A DNA stretch of 64,000 nt, taken from positions 1,550,001 to 1,614,000 of the forward strand of contig JAVHJL010000006.1 in assembly GCA_036971715.1 (NCBI GenBank). Reading direction: 5' to 3'. Both the position numbers and the translations under genes were made by a program. Shown here piece after piece: positions 12,088-24,019 of the stretch. Source of the DNA: Arthrobotrys musiformis (lineage: Eukaryota > Ascomycota > Orbiliomycetes > Orbiliales > Orbiliaceae). The notes beneath the pieces were generated by a model. The model was not told the origin of the DNA and searched no databases. It saw nothing but the letters and a program-made list of their open reading frames with translations. Every line of letters starts with the position of its first letter. Position 1 is the first letter of the stretch.

Positions 12088-15000
12088 TGATTCCGCCCAT
12101 TTGGAGGTTAACTGTGACAGTTAAGGTCGAAGCTGCATGAGCGAGAGCGGATGGCGGACAGGAGCCAGGTCATCGAATTCAATCTATGGCTATGAAGGGA
12201 TCCGGAACGGACAAATCAAAGGAGTCGTCTGGAGAGCACATAAGTTCTGGCATTTCGCTCTCGATAACGATTCTGAAGTCTCTCTTTCTCTCCCCACGTT
12301 TGGCTGTCCGTTAGTCTGAACCGCTCACGTCGAGTCTATATCCTATACACTCTTATAATCACTTATTTGTTTGATTCCGCCATATTATTATATCTGCCCG
12401 TACGGTATTAATTATAATTGATTGCCTCTGCATAAATTTCGTCTTGAAAGCCGGTTGCAGGGTGTTTGGAGAGTGTAGAATCAAGCAAGCGATTTTGCCT
12501 TCACCCGGTCAGCCCATCATCTCGCCCACCAGCCTACCAGCCTACACACACATACATACCTACATACTGCATACTACATACTACATCGACAGTATAGTAT
12601 CATCCTACTCTAGTATACTTAGTTATATACACCCACGCCTTCTTCATTCATTCTCTTGCAGCGTGGGAGTCCACTGTATCTGCGTGCGTGTGTATCCTGC
12701 AATATTACCCTGCATAGCCTTAGTTCTTTTCTTTTGCTTGCACATATTGTACACACACATCCAGACAGTACTGCAGTTCGGCCGGTTGTCATCAAAAAAG
12801 CATCACCTGAACCTCCCCGAAAGGAAGCGCTTCCTCTCATACCACACTCGATCGAGGTTGGCCTAGTACAGGCTAAAAGCTCCCCAGGCTTCGATAGTAT
12901 ATTATTATTATTACTACAAGTGACCTCGATCCACTTGTAATTTGGGGAAAGTCGTACCAAAAAACAACGGACGAAGGACAACCTCCCCTCCAAAAACAAA
13001 ACTACTGGAAAGGTTCCTCTTGGTTCTACATAGTACAAAGGTATTTAATATAACAAGCCTCCCGCTCTGCTGTGGTCTTTGACGTCTTGCAGCTTGCTCG
13101 CCTTTCGTGCATCTGAACGCTCCTCGTGGGGGACAGTTCGCATACCTGTTGCTTTTTTATTTATATTCTTTTCGGCGTCTCTTGCCTGTCGCAGTTAATT
13201 GACTTTAAATTTAGTCTGGAATTCAGTTCGTCCATTGGTGGTTGAAGCGGAACGACCGACTCGTGACATCCTCAAGTTATACATACATCTGTCTGTCTGA
13301 CTGTCTATACTTGGATATACAAAGACGGTTGTACTCCAGCACATACATACATATTCCATACATCCTCAACTGCAATTGCAACTGGAACTGGAACTGGAAC
13401 CCTGCCGCATCTTTCTTTTTTTCCCCAGACATTGCAAGGCTACCATCCGTTCGGACGCCCTTCGACAGAATCCTGGGTCCGTACCAACATCTCAATTGCA
13501 ACCAGTCATCTTCGACTATATACGTCCATACGTCCAACTTCGACAGGCCTCTTGTCTCACCAGGGATATCAAACAAATACAGCCAGGGAGCCCTCACAAC
13601 TGTCATCATCAAGCATACCGAGTAAGACCTTGACTAAGCGTCTACAGTCATCCTCGTCCTTTTTTGCCGATCAAATATTCGATCTACGCTGCTTGAGCAG
13701 ATCCTGGCAATCACCACGCTGCACGGCCTCACGATAACAGAAATTTCCGTGTACTCCACTTGTTTTTATTGCTGTGCGGATATACTCTTGCCTACGTCGA
13801 CTTTGAACGAACGATACGAGGAGACTATATTGTATTCCTTGAACATTCGAGGTTCCAAGTTATCAAGTTTCGGATTTCGGATTATACTTAAGCATATCTG
13901 AATGAACTGCAAAAATTCCAGATCTTCCAGTGTCTCGAGTATAAAGTTTATTACCGTGAACTCTGACTCGCACCAATCAACTTTCACGCTGGCAATTTTC
14001 CGTGTTCGAATTTAAACCCACAGCCGCCAAAGGCCCGAGAAATTCCCATTGCATTGAAACCCTCGACATTTTGAAGCATACGACAGGATCCCGGCAACTT
14101 TGTCGATTTAGGAAATAGGTCCTCAACACCAATTCCGATTTTGATCAAAAAAATTTTCGACTCGTTTCTTTTCCAAGAAATCTATTGCGGGGTACTGCAT
14201 AATATTTTCTTTTCCTACTTCGCTGTCTGATTCCCAAGAGCATTTCCCACGTATGTATGTACATTGCCCCCATTCTGCAGCAGCGCATGGCGTTTGTCCG
14301 TGATCTCAAAATCTCTCGCTTTACCCGAGCTTATCCCCACTAACAAAAGCCGCCCACCAGAGCCGGGAAACGAAGTTTCGCAGGATCGATTCCAGCAATT
14401 CTTTAATTAATCAGGAAGTCGGATTTGAGATCTGACCAGGTTACTTTTCCCCACGAAAAGAATCAAGCTTAGGTAGGCCGCTTTTTTCTCTACTATTTTC
14501 CGCATTGTCAAGGGTGCTAGTGTGTGCGCGATCCTGCAACTCTACATCATCGTCCCATCATCCGAAACGAAACTGTCACTCTCGTGGTTGGTGTTCGGTT
14601 CGGGGGAACAGCGAGAGCCAGCGGAAAGGGCACTAAGCCCGGGTTTCTGTTTCTGGCGGCACTCGCTGTCATTGAGGGAAAGAAAGAAAGAAGAAAGAAA
14701 GAAAGGAAGAAAAAAACTAGTTAGCGGAGCCCTGTGTCCAGCACGAGAAACATATGCGTACGAACTGCTTTTGCTTCGTCTGTCTAGGACTAATCGGAAA
14801 GGTTAATGCCAAAAAGCAAAGCAGAGGGTGCGTTATATGATTTCGGCGGTGGATAGGGATATTTCCTTTTTCCTGCCCCCCCCTCACTCGAATATCACAA
14901 GCCAGGCCAGGAACATTGACACCCACCCACATTCCACTCCCACTCCCACTAACTCACAACCGAAGAGAAGCTGAAAGCTGACTGTGTTTTTTTTTCCGCT

Positions 15001-15129
15001 CATGTGCTGCAGCCTTCAAGGAGGCCCAGGTCGCAGAGGTGCATTGCCCGGGCTCTACCTGTCTGGGGTTTATTTCGAATTGCATTGCACCGTGTAGGGA
15101 TCTTTTGGTCTGGGGATTTTCGGACCACA

Positions 15130-16245
15130 CCACACCACCACCCGGCGGACCACGCTTCGAGTCTTAGGACAAGTCAGTACTGCCTGCCCGACCGACCGAC
15201 CGCATTTATACTACTGGCCCTCCCTCACTCTTACCCCAGACTTCGCTCATATCACAGCCTCTATCTGTCTTCCCTTCCTCTCTCTCTATATCTATTCATC
15301 TATCTATCTATCCATCTCTACCCCTTCTTCCTCTCTTCTTCCATCGTCTTCTTCTTTTATATACACTTGAGTATATATCATCAGCATCAACATCACCAGC
15401 ATAAGCACCAGCATCGTCGTCGTCTTCGTCGTCTTCGTTGGCAACATATATATATCCAGCATACCATATCATACGCTTCGACACACGCATATATCTCTAT
15501 ACACTCATACACATACATCTATCTTCTTTCACGGAAGATAGTCAGTACTTGATAAGCGACTACCCTCATAGCCCATCCACAGGTACCAATTCCTCGGACA
15601 GCCTTGTCACATTACGCTTTGCACAACCATTCCGCTGCAACATCCACATCGTATCACATATCACACATCACACACAATCTCGCCAGCCTTCTCGACCGGC
15701 TTTACTGTCCGCCTCATCTTTCTTCTCTAAACTTTAAAGAAACAAAAGGGGAAAGAAAAAAAGAAAGAATATGTATGTTTACGTTCTCCATACCCTGGAT
15801 CACCTGCAACAAAGAATGGTGGTGGTGCCAATCAGCCCAGACTTTCCACATTCCTCGTTTCCAGCCGTCGCACATCAGGCTACCCCCCCTTCGCTGTGCT
15901 GTCCCCGACAGCTCACATTTATATTAATATCTTATTTATATATATATAAAAAGATATATCGTCTTGGTTTCCCTTGAAGGTTCACATGGCTAATACGTTT
16001 AGTAGTTCTTGCAGACTTCCTACTGAGCCCTCTCGACTCAAATCGTCCGCTACCACAAGGCTCTCCCTTGATCATACCTACCTTCTCCAACCTCTCCACA
16101 GCAAGCTGCTTTACCAGTGCTCTCCAGCACATCCGGCAAACTGGCTTCCCTTCTGACTCCTCCTTTCAACGGCGCTACCAGCCGTCATGTGGATAATTCT
16201 TTCGTGGCTTCCTTAACAGCGCCCGAAAAAACGTCGTCCTGCGTC
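15130..16245 (+). promoter_or_regulatory. Pyrimidine/CA-rich leader of the cyclin gene
   Basis: The stretch before the cyclin start codon is rich in CT, CA and TATC repeats (for example tatctatctatctatc near 15300 and catcagcatcaacatcacc near 15380). Such composition is common in promoters and 5' leaders of regulated fungal genes. It contains several upstream ATGs, including ones near 15771 and 15974. The transcription start is not visible, so how much is transcribed is unknown. Confidence 0.5.
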
Positions 16246-17436
16246 ATGAGCGTCCATCATCGAAATGCCTCCCTAACACCCCCAGACTCGCCGGCGACGG
16301 CCTCGTCACCCGAATACTCTTCCTCCAGCAGACGGTCCAGCTCGAGAAGTAGCTTTTCATCAGCAGCCTCGACCTCCAGCAATGCTCTCCCTCCAGCACC
16401 TCATACTTCAGCCGACATGGAAGGGCCCTGCCCTACCGTCCACTTTGCATCCCAAAGCTCCAACCCGACTGAAGATCCAACAACCACCTACGACATCTTC
16501 AAGATGCCACCCACTACAGCCCTTCAACTCTTGGCTAGGTCGATGGAGTTCTTGGTTTCGTGTACCCCGGAATCGAAATTCCAGCCACCAGCAAAACCAT
16601 CAACCGCTTTCCCAAATATTGCATCGAACCCTTCCTGGGTCAATCCTTACCCCGGTCACCGATCTCCTGTTTCTCCATCTTGCCAATCCACATCCCCCGA
16701 GAAGCCAGAAGCGGGTTTCGCATTCAATACTACCTGTGTCGATAACATTGACGGGGTTACAGTAAGGAGAAAGGCCGTATCACCTGCCGACTCCGGAATG
16801 CCGTTCTCGCCTTCACCTCAACCCCTCAACAGCCCTGACGACCGCTTTACCGGAAAGGTTATTGCTGAGGGTGTCGAAGCTATGGACAACATGACACAAT
16901 ACTCGACAATAACCAGGAAGTTCTGGTCTAAGACTGCGCCGCCAATCAGTGTTGAAGACTACCTTTTCAGGATTCATCGCTACTGCCCGCTCTCGACCTC
17001 GGTTTATCTCGCCGCCGGTCTCTTCCTCCACCGACTTGCCATCAAGGAGAACATTCTTCCAATTACCACCCTTAGTGTTCATCGTGCTTTGGTGGCCGCC
17101 CTTCGAATCGCTGCTAAGTCGATCGAAGACTGCACCCACTCACAAAAGCTTTTCGCTAAGGTCTCTGGCCTTAGTGAATCTGAACTATCAAAGTTGGAAG
17201 TTAGTTTCTGCTTCTTGACTGGCTTCGACTTGAACGTCAATGAGGCCATGCTGCGAAAGCAAGCTGAGGTCTTGAGAAGACAAGCCGAGATGCAAATCAA
17301 GGTTGGAACTGCTGGCTTGATGAAGCGTGGTAGGCTGACCATCAACGACGAGGGTGACCTAGTCGTTCGCGAACGCAGCCGAAGCCGTGTCCGAGGAAAG
17401 AGCCCAGCTCCTAGAAAGGTTATGATGGATGTTTAA
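16246..17436 (+). CDS. PHO80/PREG-type cyclin (phosphate regulation, Pho85-class)
   Basis: Intronless, 396 residues. 16246 is the first ATG in the frame, which is open further upstream only through a GTG. The first 90 or so residues are Ser/Thr/Pro-rich and disordered. A helix near residue 86 (PPTTALQLLARSMEFLVS) precedes a cyclin box at about 200-335 containing FRIHRYCPLS, the helix YLAAGLFLHRLAI, SVHRALVAALRIAAKS and SKLEVSFCFLTGFDLNV. The tail after about residue 340 is basic. Pho80/PREG cyclins pair with Pho85-type kinases and restrain the phosphate-starvation transcription factor. That role is known for the family and is inferred here. The box is Pho80-like and not of the mitotic cyclin type. 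The very long leader with upstream ATGs suggests elaborate control. Confidence 0.88.
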   Translation: MSVHHRNASLTPPDSPATASSPEYSSSSRRSSSRSSFSSAASTSSNALPPAPHTSADMEGPCPTVHFASQSSNPTEDPTTTYDIFKMPPTTALQLLARSMEFLVSCTPESKFQPPAKPSTAFPNIASNPSWVNPYPGHRSPVSPSCQSTSPEKPEAGFAFNTTCVDNIDGVTVRRKAVSPADSGMPFSPSPQPLNSPDDRFTGKVIAEGVEAMDNMTQYSTITRKFWSKTAPPISVEDYLFRIHRYCPLSTSVYLAAGLFLHRLAIKENILPITTLSVHRALVAALRIAAKSIEDCTHSQKLFAKVSGLSESELSKLEVSFCFLTGFDLNVNEAMLRKQAEVLRRQAEMQIKVGTAGLMKRGRLTINDEGDLVVRERSRSRVRGKSPAPRKVMMDV

Positions 17437-18310
17437 GCGATTACTGCGATCATTTACAGCATTTTATTATTCTCTCACCACCAGACCGACTTGCATCTAT
17501 TCGAATAATTTCCAGCGTATCCAGTTTTTCATGCCTTTCAACCAACATTATTAGCAAGCCGATTCATCCTCCCCCCCTTTTTGGTTTTTGTTTTTGTTTC
17601 CTTCGACTCAGAATGCATTTCCACAAAAGAGCCATCATTTTCCGATCGAAGAATATCCCAGATAGAACAGCGGGTTTTTTTGGACGCATTGCCATCGATT
17701 TTTTGAAGCAGCACTTAGAATTTTTCTACGACACCCACCAATTACTTTTCCCTTTGTATAAATTTTTTTTCAACTGTCGACTTTTTATTACTTTTTCTTC
17801 TTATTTTTATTATTATTGTTTTTTGTTGAGCAGGTTGGGATAAATTAGCAAGAGGGGCGTTATTTGGGAAAGATACCTTTACTCATTTTTTATGTTTTTT
17901 TCAATTTTTTTCGAAGCCGTTTCATACCGCCAGCGATGTTTTCCCGGTCATCACGATCACCATTGAGCGCTCGCTATTTTCTAATCATCGCTTTGTCTGG
18001 GGAAAAGAGAGAGCTCATTAGCTCGATCGCCAGGCATCTTCAATTCTTTGGTTCGATCAATCAACATCCTGCACAATTGAGTTTTTTTTTTGCTGGCAGG
18101 GAAAAAAAGGGAAGGAATGTCTCACAACCCCCAACGAGGAGAGATAGTGGAGGAAAACACTAAGGGTCTACAGGCCTCTTTTTCCCTTGTGTGTGCGTGT
18201 GTGTGTGTATCCCCTTTGCTTGTTTTCTTGTGTTAGCTAGCTAGCAAATAATGTACATGTAGATGTATTTGCACAATCATGTATTTAGCAGATTTCCATC
18301 CGCAAGGAAA

Positions 18311-18340
18311 GAAGAAGAAGAAGAAGAAGAAGAAGAAGAA
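18311..18340 (+). repeat. (GAA)10 microsatellite
   Basis: Ten uninterrupted GAA units in the intergenic region downstream of the cyclin gene. Confidence 0.92.
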
Positions 18341-18737
18341 TGGAAGCCTACGCTGGCTAAAACAAATAAACAAGGATTAACCAAAAAAAAATACTCCGTA
18401 TCATTCATTTCGCAACTTGAACAGAACCAGCAAATAGTGTATTCGCGGTGACAGGACGCAAGTATACTGTCTCCCGAAAGGCGAACCAACAGTTTGTTTC
18501 AAGTTGTATACGTAGACACATGGGGGGACTTTTTTTGTTTCAATTGTATGTTGGTTTTTTTTAGGTCTTTGCAATTGTTGGCGACGGGTTGAACCAGCAG
18601 GCAAAACCCAGCAGGTGTGGCCAAGCAGGTACTATGCTGTCGACATGTCTGGAGAAGGTCAGGTACAGCTGTATACGGTACCATGGGATGTATGTAATGT
18701 ACGAAGCATGAGGCATGTATGTATGTCTGTGTAAGCA

Positions 18738-18755
18738 AGCAGGCCAGGTATGTAG
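18738..18755 (+). repeat. 18-bp direct repeat, copy 2
   Basis: Identical to agcaggccaggtatgtag at 11899-11916. The neighbouring bases differ, apart from general similarity (gtatgt and gcaagca tracts). Confidence 0.85.
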
Positions 18756-20875
18756 ACCGCGCCCGACTTGAACTCGCAATCGACCGTCGAACATTCACCC
18801 CACAAATTTTCGCAGAGGACAAGTACAGTATAGCATAGAACCTGGAATGCAATGCATCTTTCACATGTTCGAAGATTTCCTCGTAGACCCCATTTTAGTA
18901 TTTAGTCTACATGCTTTTTTTTTTGTCTTTTTTGCCATCATTCTTTGGTTGACTTGTCGGTCGAGATGGCTCGCTCTAGAGGGCACAAAGAAAAATTTAA
19001 CTCCACAACGTATCGAAAGCTAATTCGTCAATTGGAAAGTTTTTTTTCCCCCAGCTTCCTTTCTCTTTCGCGACCAAGTGGACGTATTTGTAGTCATGTG
19101 TATACTCAAATATGTATGTCGACATGATCCCAAAGTTTTCTTCTTAGATCGTGAAAAAAGAAAGAAAGAAAATACGGCCATGTGTAATGCAAGAATGTAA
19201 GTATAGTAATGGCAGCATGTAAGCTAGCACCTACTGACTAAAGTACTTGAATATGTATGTATAAGCAAGCCCGTCTGTATGTATTGAATATCTGGAAGTC
19301 GACCTGTATGGCTGCTCTAGCTGTCTTGTCTTGTCTGTATATGTAATGTCATGTAATGTATGGACAGGCTACGTATCCGGTGAACTCCCCCCCGCTTTTA
19401 CCAGAATCACGCATGCTCTCGATATATTTATGTATGTATGTAGAAGCATGTATATGTAAGAAGTATTGATCACATTTGGTTCAAGTCTTTTTTTTTTTTT
19501 TTTTTCGTTTCTATTCTCGGGGAGAAGAGAACAGCAGAACACAGAACAAGAAGCAGAGGTCAAGAATTGGGGGGCGCAGAGTCGCATTGACACCTGGTTC
19601 GGCTAAGCTGCCTCCATCGAGGTAGCAGCCAGCTGTGCGTGGTTGCGCAAGACCGTGGAGAGGGCTGCTTTAAGATAACTTCCCAGATGGCTTTTTTTTG
19701 CCCTTAAATTTAAATTCCCTTACTTATCCGTACCTGCTGATCGATTTAATTAGCATGCCTGCCGCCGTTCCTGTCTAAGTATAGTTTTTTTTTGTTTTTG
19801 TTTTTATTCGAGTTTGCCATCGCCGAGTGGAAAGGTGAAAGAGAGGAAGACAGAGACAGAGATATCGAATGTAACGTGAAGTACGAGGTTCCCATGTCCG
19901 CAATCGTGATATGATCCAACCGTTTTATTTTTCCCCTGCAGAAATCCAACTATGTTGCAAGTCCAACGGACCGGACCACGAGACCCCACAACTGTAGATG
20001 TATGTATGTCTGTCTGTCTGTATGCCTGTCTGTATGCCTGTGTGTCTCTGTATATGTAAGGCAAGTAGGTAGGGAGCACACTGTTGCAGTTCGCAGTCAG
20101 CGTATAACCGCGAGCTCAGGTCGACCGCGCGCAGGAAGACTCGAGAGGGAGCAAGGAAGCTCAGCTAAGTACCAGTTACCGCATTCGAGAAAGTGGTTTC
20201 CGCCCCCCTTCCCCTCCGCGCACTGGATCCAACGTCACCATAGTTGCGTTAGGTAACTTATACCTCCCACCCGCCTCGTTTTAAAGCGATTTCCTCGAAC
20301 TTGTTGGCACCGGGTTTACCAGTTTCCTGTGGTCAATTTACCATTCATTACCTGGCTGGCCGACATCGACGTAGACACATCTGTATTCCCGCACTGTACC
20401 GCACCCGTACACGAGACAGACTGCAGCCGTCCCGATACCCGATTGGCAGGGGACGAAGAAAAACTGCCTTTTGCGTTTTGTTGGAAAAGAAAAGTTCAGG
20501 TTGCACTTGCAGAAAACGACCACGACAACTCAACACGTCGGATTTCCCATCTGCAAAGCACAGCTCAGCATCGCACGAGGAAAGTAACGAACAAACACAG
20601 TATTCATTACGTTACTGGTAGACGGGAGAGAGGGAGAGAGAGGAAGAGAGAGCGCTCCCTGGCTCGAGCTCGAGGGGGGTTCCTGCGCCTGGCCCATTCC
20701 TTGGCCTGTCAAAATCCATCTTAGCCAAGTGGCTAGCTAGCTTTCCTTTTCGTCTACGGACGAAACGAAACGAACGAACGACCAACGTCCGACGTCGACT
20801 TTGGTACCCCCGCGCGTCCGGCCTAATTTGGGGGCACGCCTTTGGTGTTGGCATATGACCTTGAAGAAAAAAAAT

Positions 20876-22153
20876 ATGAAAGCATTCGCCGCTTCTTTCG
20901 TCCTACTCTCCGCCGTCCTCCCTTCAATCGTCGTCGGCGAGGTGGTGTTCACCAGTCCTGTGGCTGGGAATTCATTCAAGTATACAACTGGCGAGACCGG
21001 AGTCGCCGTATCTGTAAAATGGAAGGACGACGGAGAGGATCCTGTCATCCCATCGAATGGATTGTTCACATTGGACCTATGCACCGGCAGTAATGATCAG
21101 ATCGTACGTTCTCTCCTCAATTGGATACTTTGTCCTTTTTCATTTCCTTGCTACTTTCTATTGGCAATTGGCTTTCCCCTCTCTCTTTCGTGCATTACAT
21201 AGGGGTATGAAACGGCCGGCCGGGGTTTTTGCTATCGTTATTTCGTTCTAATGCAATATTTCGCACGCTGCAGTTTCCACTTACCACGCTGGGAACTCCC
21301 GGTATGGCATTTAGCACGGCCAATGGAGTTCTCGCGGTTACGATTCCACCTGGCATCGCAGGCGACGGTCCGTACTAGTACGTAAATACATCCACCCAAA
21401 AAAAAGACAACCATTTCCTATCACATTTATCGTAAAAGATAAAATGCCAACAAAAAAAGGACCCAAATCCGGTTTACCGGGTACCCGGTAATCCAAATCT
21501 GACATGACTTGTCCTTTTTTTAAAAATGATCTAGCTTCCTTCGGATTACGTGGACAACCACCGACGGTACCGTCATCAATTGGTCTGATCGATTCGAATT
21601 GGACGGTATGCTGGGAGTATTCTCCCCTGAAATGATAACTGCGAATCAAGCAGCTGGGTCCGATAAGCCAGATGCGGTGCATCCTCAACAGGCGGTACCG
21701 GTGCCAGATCCTAATGGTGATGAATATACGATACCATATGCTGAGCAGACGGGGAATATCAGATATGCGCCTATGCAGCCAAGGTATGATTTGTAGATTC
21801 CCTCTCCTCGCTTTTTTCCTTTTTCTTTTTTTTCGATAATCGGTATATTCCTGACGATTCTATTCGTCGATATGGGAGATAACGATATGCATGAAGAAAA
21901 AAAATAATTATGCATAACTGATCTGATTTATCTTTATTATAGACCCGGCTCTACTATCACAGCTAAGAATATGAAACGCTTGAACCCTACGAGCGCATAT
22001 ACGGTTTTCTCAACTAAAGGGGGTCCACCGAAGGTTGCCACGACGGTTACGGAGGCGAGAACCTACGCGCAGACTATGGTTGTCAATCAGGCGGCTCCGG
22101 CCCCCATGCCGGATGAAGCTATGGCGAGGTTTCTTAACCGCTGGAAGGACTAA
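20876..22153 (+). CDS. KRE9: KRE9/KNH1 family cell-wall beta-1,6-glucan protein
   Basis: Secreted protein needed for beta-1,6-glucan assembly in yeast; role here by family. Exons 20876-21103, 21274-21377, 21535-21783 and 21943-22153 give 263 residues (yeast Kre9 is similar). Residues 1-20 are a signal peptide (MKAFAASFVLLSAVLPSIVV), with an in-frame ATG seven codons upstream at 20855 as an alternative start. The N-terminal domain has VFTSPVAGNSF, VSVKWKDDGEDP and FTLDLCTGSN. The next block YFLRITWTTTDGTVINWSDR is typical of the N-terminal KRE9/KNH1 fold. The C-terminal KRE9 domain is recognised by YTIPYAEQTG, RYAPMQPRPG, ITAKN and TSAYTVFSTKGGP. No GPI signal is seen. Intron 2 (157 bp) is longer than most and holds a perfect 18-bp palindrome. 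Confidence 0.92.
21474..21491. repeat. 18-bp perfect palindrome inside KRE9 intron 2
   Basis: TTACCGGGTACCCGGTAA is its own reverse complement, and flanking GG/CC pairs extend it with one mismatch on each side. It lies between the splice sites of the second KRE9 intron. It could form a hairpin in the pre-mRNA or bind a dimeric protein. Confidence 0.9.
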
Positions 22154-22759
22154 GTCGCGTCGGTTACACTTCCTGCTTGTATGTGAACTTGTCTCTGGCA
22201 AGAAAAAGGAAGGAAAGTTCTACGAGTCAGGACCTCAACGATTTATATTGGGGGAGAATAGTGGCTGCTGTGAGCAGTTGGAATAGTGGAGACGAAGGAA
22301 GCGGTGTGCGGGAATACGCAATCTCTGGGCAAAGATCCACGGGGGGTTTGGAAGGGTTCTGAGACAGGCTGCTGGTAGTTAATTGTGCTGCACGGTGTTT
22401 CTTTCCTCTTTTCTTTTTTTTTTGTTTGGGCATTGGATAGATGGGCATTTTTTTACTACGTCATTTTCATTCTTTTCGGTTTTTTTTTTTTTTTTGTCCC
22501 CTAAGTACACATCGATTTGAGCATGAGGCTATCGCATTTAGTAAATTACGTTAAGAAGTACCTAGCATTTTAGTTTTGAAGCACTGCTTCGAGGTAATCG
22601 GCAAGAATAACATGCGTCATACAGCGCCTATGTCCGTTGCCAACTCTGAACCAAAAACTCCAACAGCGGCAACACAAAAAAGAACCGTAACCGCGCACCC
22701 TTCTTCGAAACCGCAATTAGGATAATCTGACAGCGACTTTTGCACTGGCCCTTCTCAGG

Positions 22760-22789
<30 letters not shown>
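22760..22789 (+). repeat. Poly(A) run of 30
   Basis: Thirty consecutive A, followed by tgtgtgtgtt. It could be the tail of a retroposed RNA, but no body sequence is recognisable upstream and no target duplication was seen. Confidence 0.85.
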
Positions 22790-22791
<2 letters not shown>

Positions 22792-23260
22792 TGTGTGTTA
22801 AAAGAAACTCCTTCTTTTGGCTTTCGTTCAGGAAGAATGTAGTTCTGTGTGCGACGAACCTATAGGTAGTCTCGAACCTATCGGCAAGTACGGGGAGGTC
22901 TAACGTTGCTGAGGCATATGCCGGCATAGCCCCCCAACTCGTCAACTTCGCGACCCAAAGTTGTCTTTTGTGAATTGAACGATCCTGTAGAAGTTAGAGG
23001 CGGAGGCAGTAACAACCTAAGTAGAAGGAAGGAGGAAGGAGATGACGTGCAGCTTTTACGTTTCTCTAGAGCTCTTTGTGATGGATTGCAGAGAAAGGCG
23101 GGGACTTTGCCCGAGTTTTGGGATGCACAGTTTACCTAGTTATGAGACTGGTCGGAATGGGCCAGTTTTGACACCAGGCGATGGGCTAGTCTCGAACGTA
23201 CACATGGTGTGCAACAACGCCCTCGCCGTAAATACGTAAAGACTCGTAATAGAGCATAAT

Positions 23261-23294
23261 TTGGTCTCGTACCCGGACCGTACAAAGAGCGACC
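23261..23294 (+). repeat. Dispersed ggtctcgtacc element, copy A
   Basis: A unit of about 34 bp beginning ttggtctcgtacccgg and ending gagcgacc. It matches the elements at 35762-35794 and 35795-35825, and more weakly 55040-55066 in reverse. The core GGTCT...AGACC (here ggacc) is an imperfect inverted repeat around GTAC. Confidence 0.7.
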
Positions 23295-24019
23295 GGTATA
23301 ATTCTAAACTCCTAAAGGAACAGCAGGATCGTATATGCTATATTGGTAACATCGGAGGATCTCTGAAGGATGGGTACCACGATCAACTAACATGGATGTA
23401 GAATATAAAGTTGGTGGCCTGCCAATCTTATTTGGCTTCGAACTGACCTGTTGCGCAGGAATATAACACGGGTAGCCCAGAGACTTGGATTCGAAGACGT
23501 TAGAGTGCGCGTGTGGGCGGTGGCACAGCGTTAACATCGAGTCCTGCCCCCCAACAACAACAACTGTGCTCTATTCTATATATTCACATGATGGTAGTTG
23601 TAACTTCAAACCCATTATGTGGCATAAAGAGCGTGGCGCAGCGAAATACATACCTGAGGATATCGATAACTCTCGCTGCACCCTTACTAGAATTTCCATA
23701 AATTCATGGACGGGACAACTTTTCATACACCGCGAGACCTTGTCTCCTGCGCAGCACTACCCTCTGCGCGAGACCATATTACCTTGAATTTCTTACAGTT
23801 TAGCCGTAATTAACCCCCGCAAAGATATACAGATCGTATATCTATAGGTGGCTTTGAACAATTAGCTACAGTTGATTTATATACTTTATCTACATATACT
23901 AGCTAGGTAAGAACCCAGAGCATTGAAATACCACCTGTAGGGTTTCGTTTATTGGTTGAAAGACTGATGTCAGCCTTTAGGCTATGGCAGGGGAGCAGCG
24001 GAGTCCCCGCTATTGCACA

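Larger units (their letters stand above)
1765..16245. other. Gene-poor region, about 14.5 kb
   Basis: I find no gene model with family motifs or consistent splicing. Open frames here are short, and the longest (3334-4152, 272 codons) has no ATG at its start and is dominated by homopolymer-encoded Phe and Lys. Contents are homopolymer T/A runs, recurring tagctagctag tracts (near 3250, 4391, 4795), a (CTG)6 run at 12068, gtatgt-rich tracts (near 5310 and 11960), a perfect hairpin at 7982-8011, and CT/CA-rich stretches at about 12480-12780, 13260-13740 and 15130-16110. The last of these directly precedes the cyclin gene and is probably its leader. The rest could be regulatory DNA, non-coding RNA or decayed sequence. 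Confidence 0.6.
17437..20875. other. Intergenic region, 3.4 kb, microsatellite-rich
   Basis: No supportable gene. It holds the 3' flank of the cyclin gene (T-rich), a (GAA)10 run at 18311-18340, an 18-T run at 19488-19505, several tgtatgtatgt/gcaagca tracts (18713, 19245, 19998), a tgtctgtctgtc run near 20005 and tagctagctag tracts near 18236 and 20731. The last few hundred bases should contain the KRE9 promoter. Confidence 0.6.
22154..24019. other. Intergenic region, 1.9 kb
   Basis: No gene supported. It contains the KRE9 3' flank, a 30-A homopolymer at 22760-22789, and one copy of the ggtctcgtacc-type element at 23261-23294. The final part is the upstream region of secreted orphan A. Confidence 0.6.

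Noticed and set aside
12619..13038. 139-codon minus-strand frame and the opposing plus-strand frame
   Set aside because: Both strands are open over the same low-complexity interval, and neither resembles a protein family.
15004..15552. 182-codon plus-strand frame
   Set aside because: Ser/Leu/Tyr/His repeats come directly from CT, TATC and CATCA microsatellites in the cyclin leader.
18755..18790. Reverse-strand gagttcaagtc as a tRNA T-loop
   Set aside because: Only three of five T-stem pairs form and no cloverleaf could be drawn.
22741..22800. Poly(A) run as the tail of a LINE/SINE insertion
   Set aside because: No recognisable body, promoter boxes or target-site duplication upstream.
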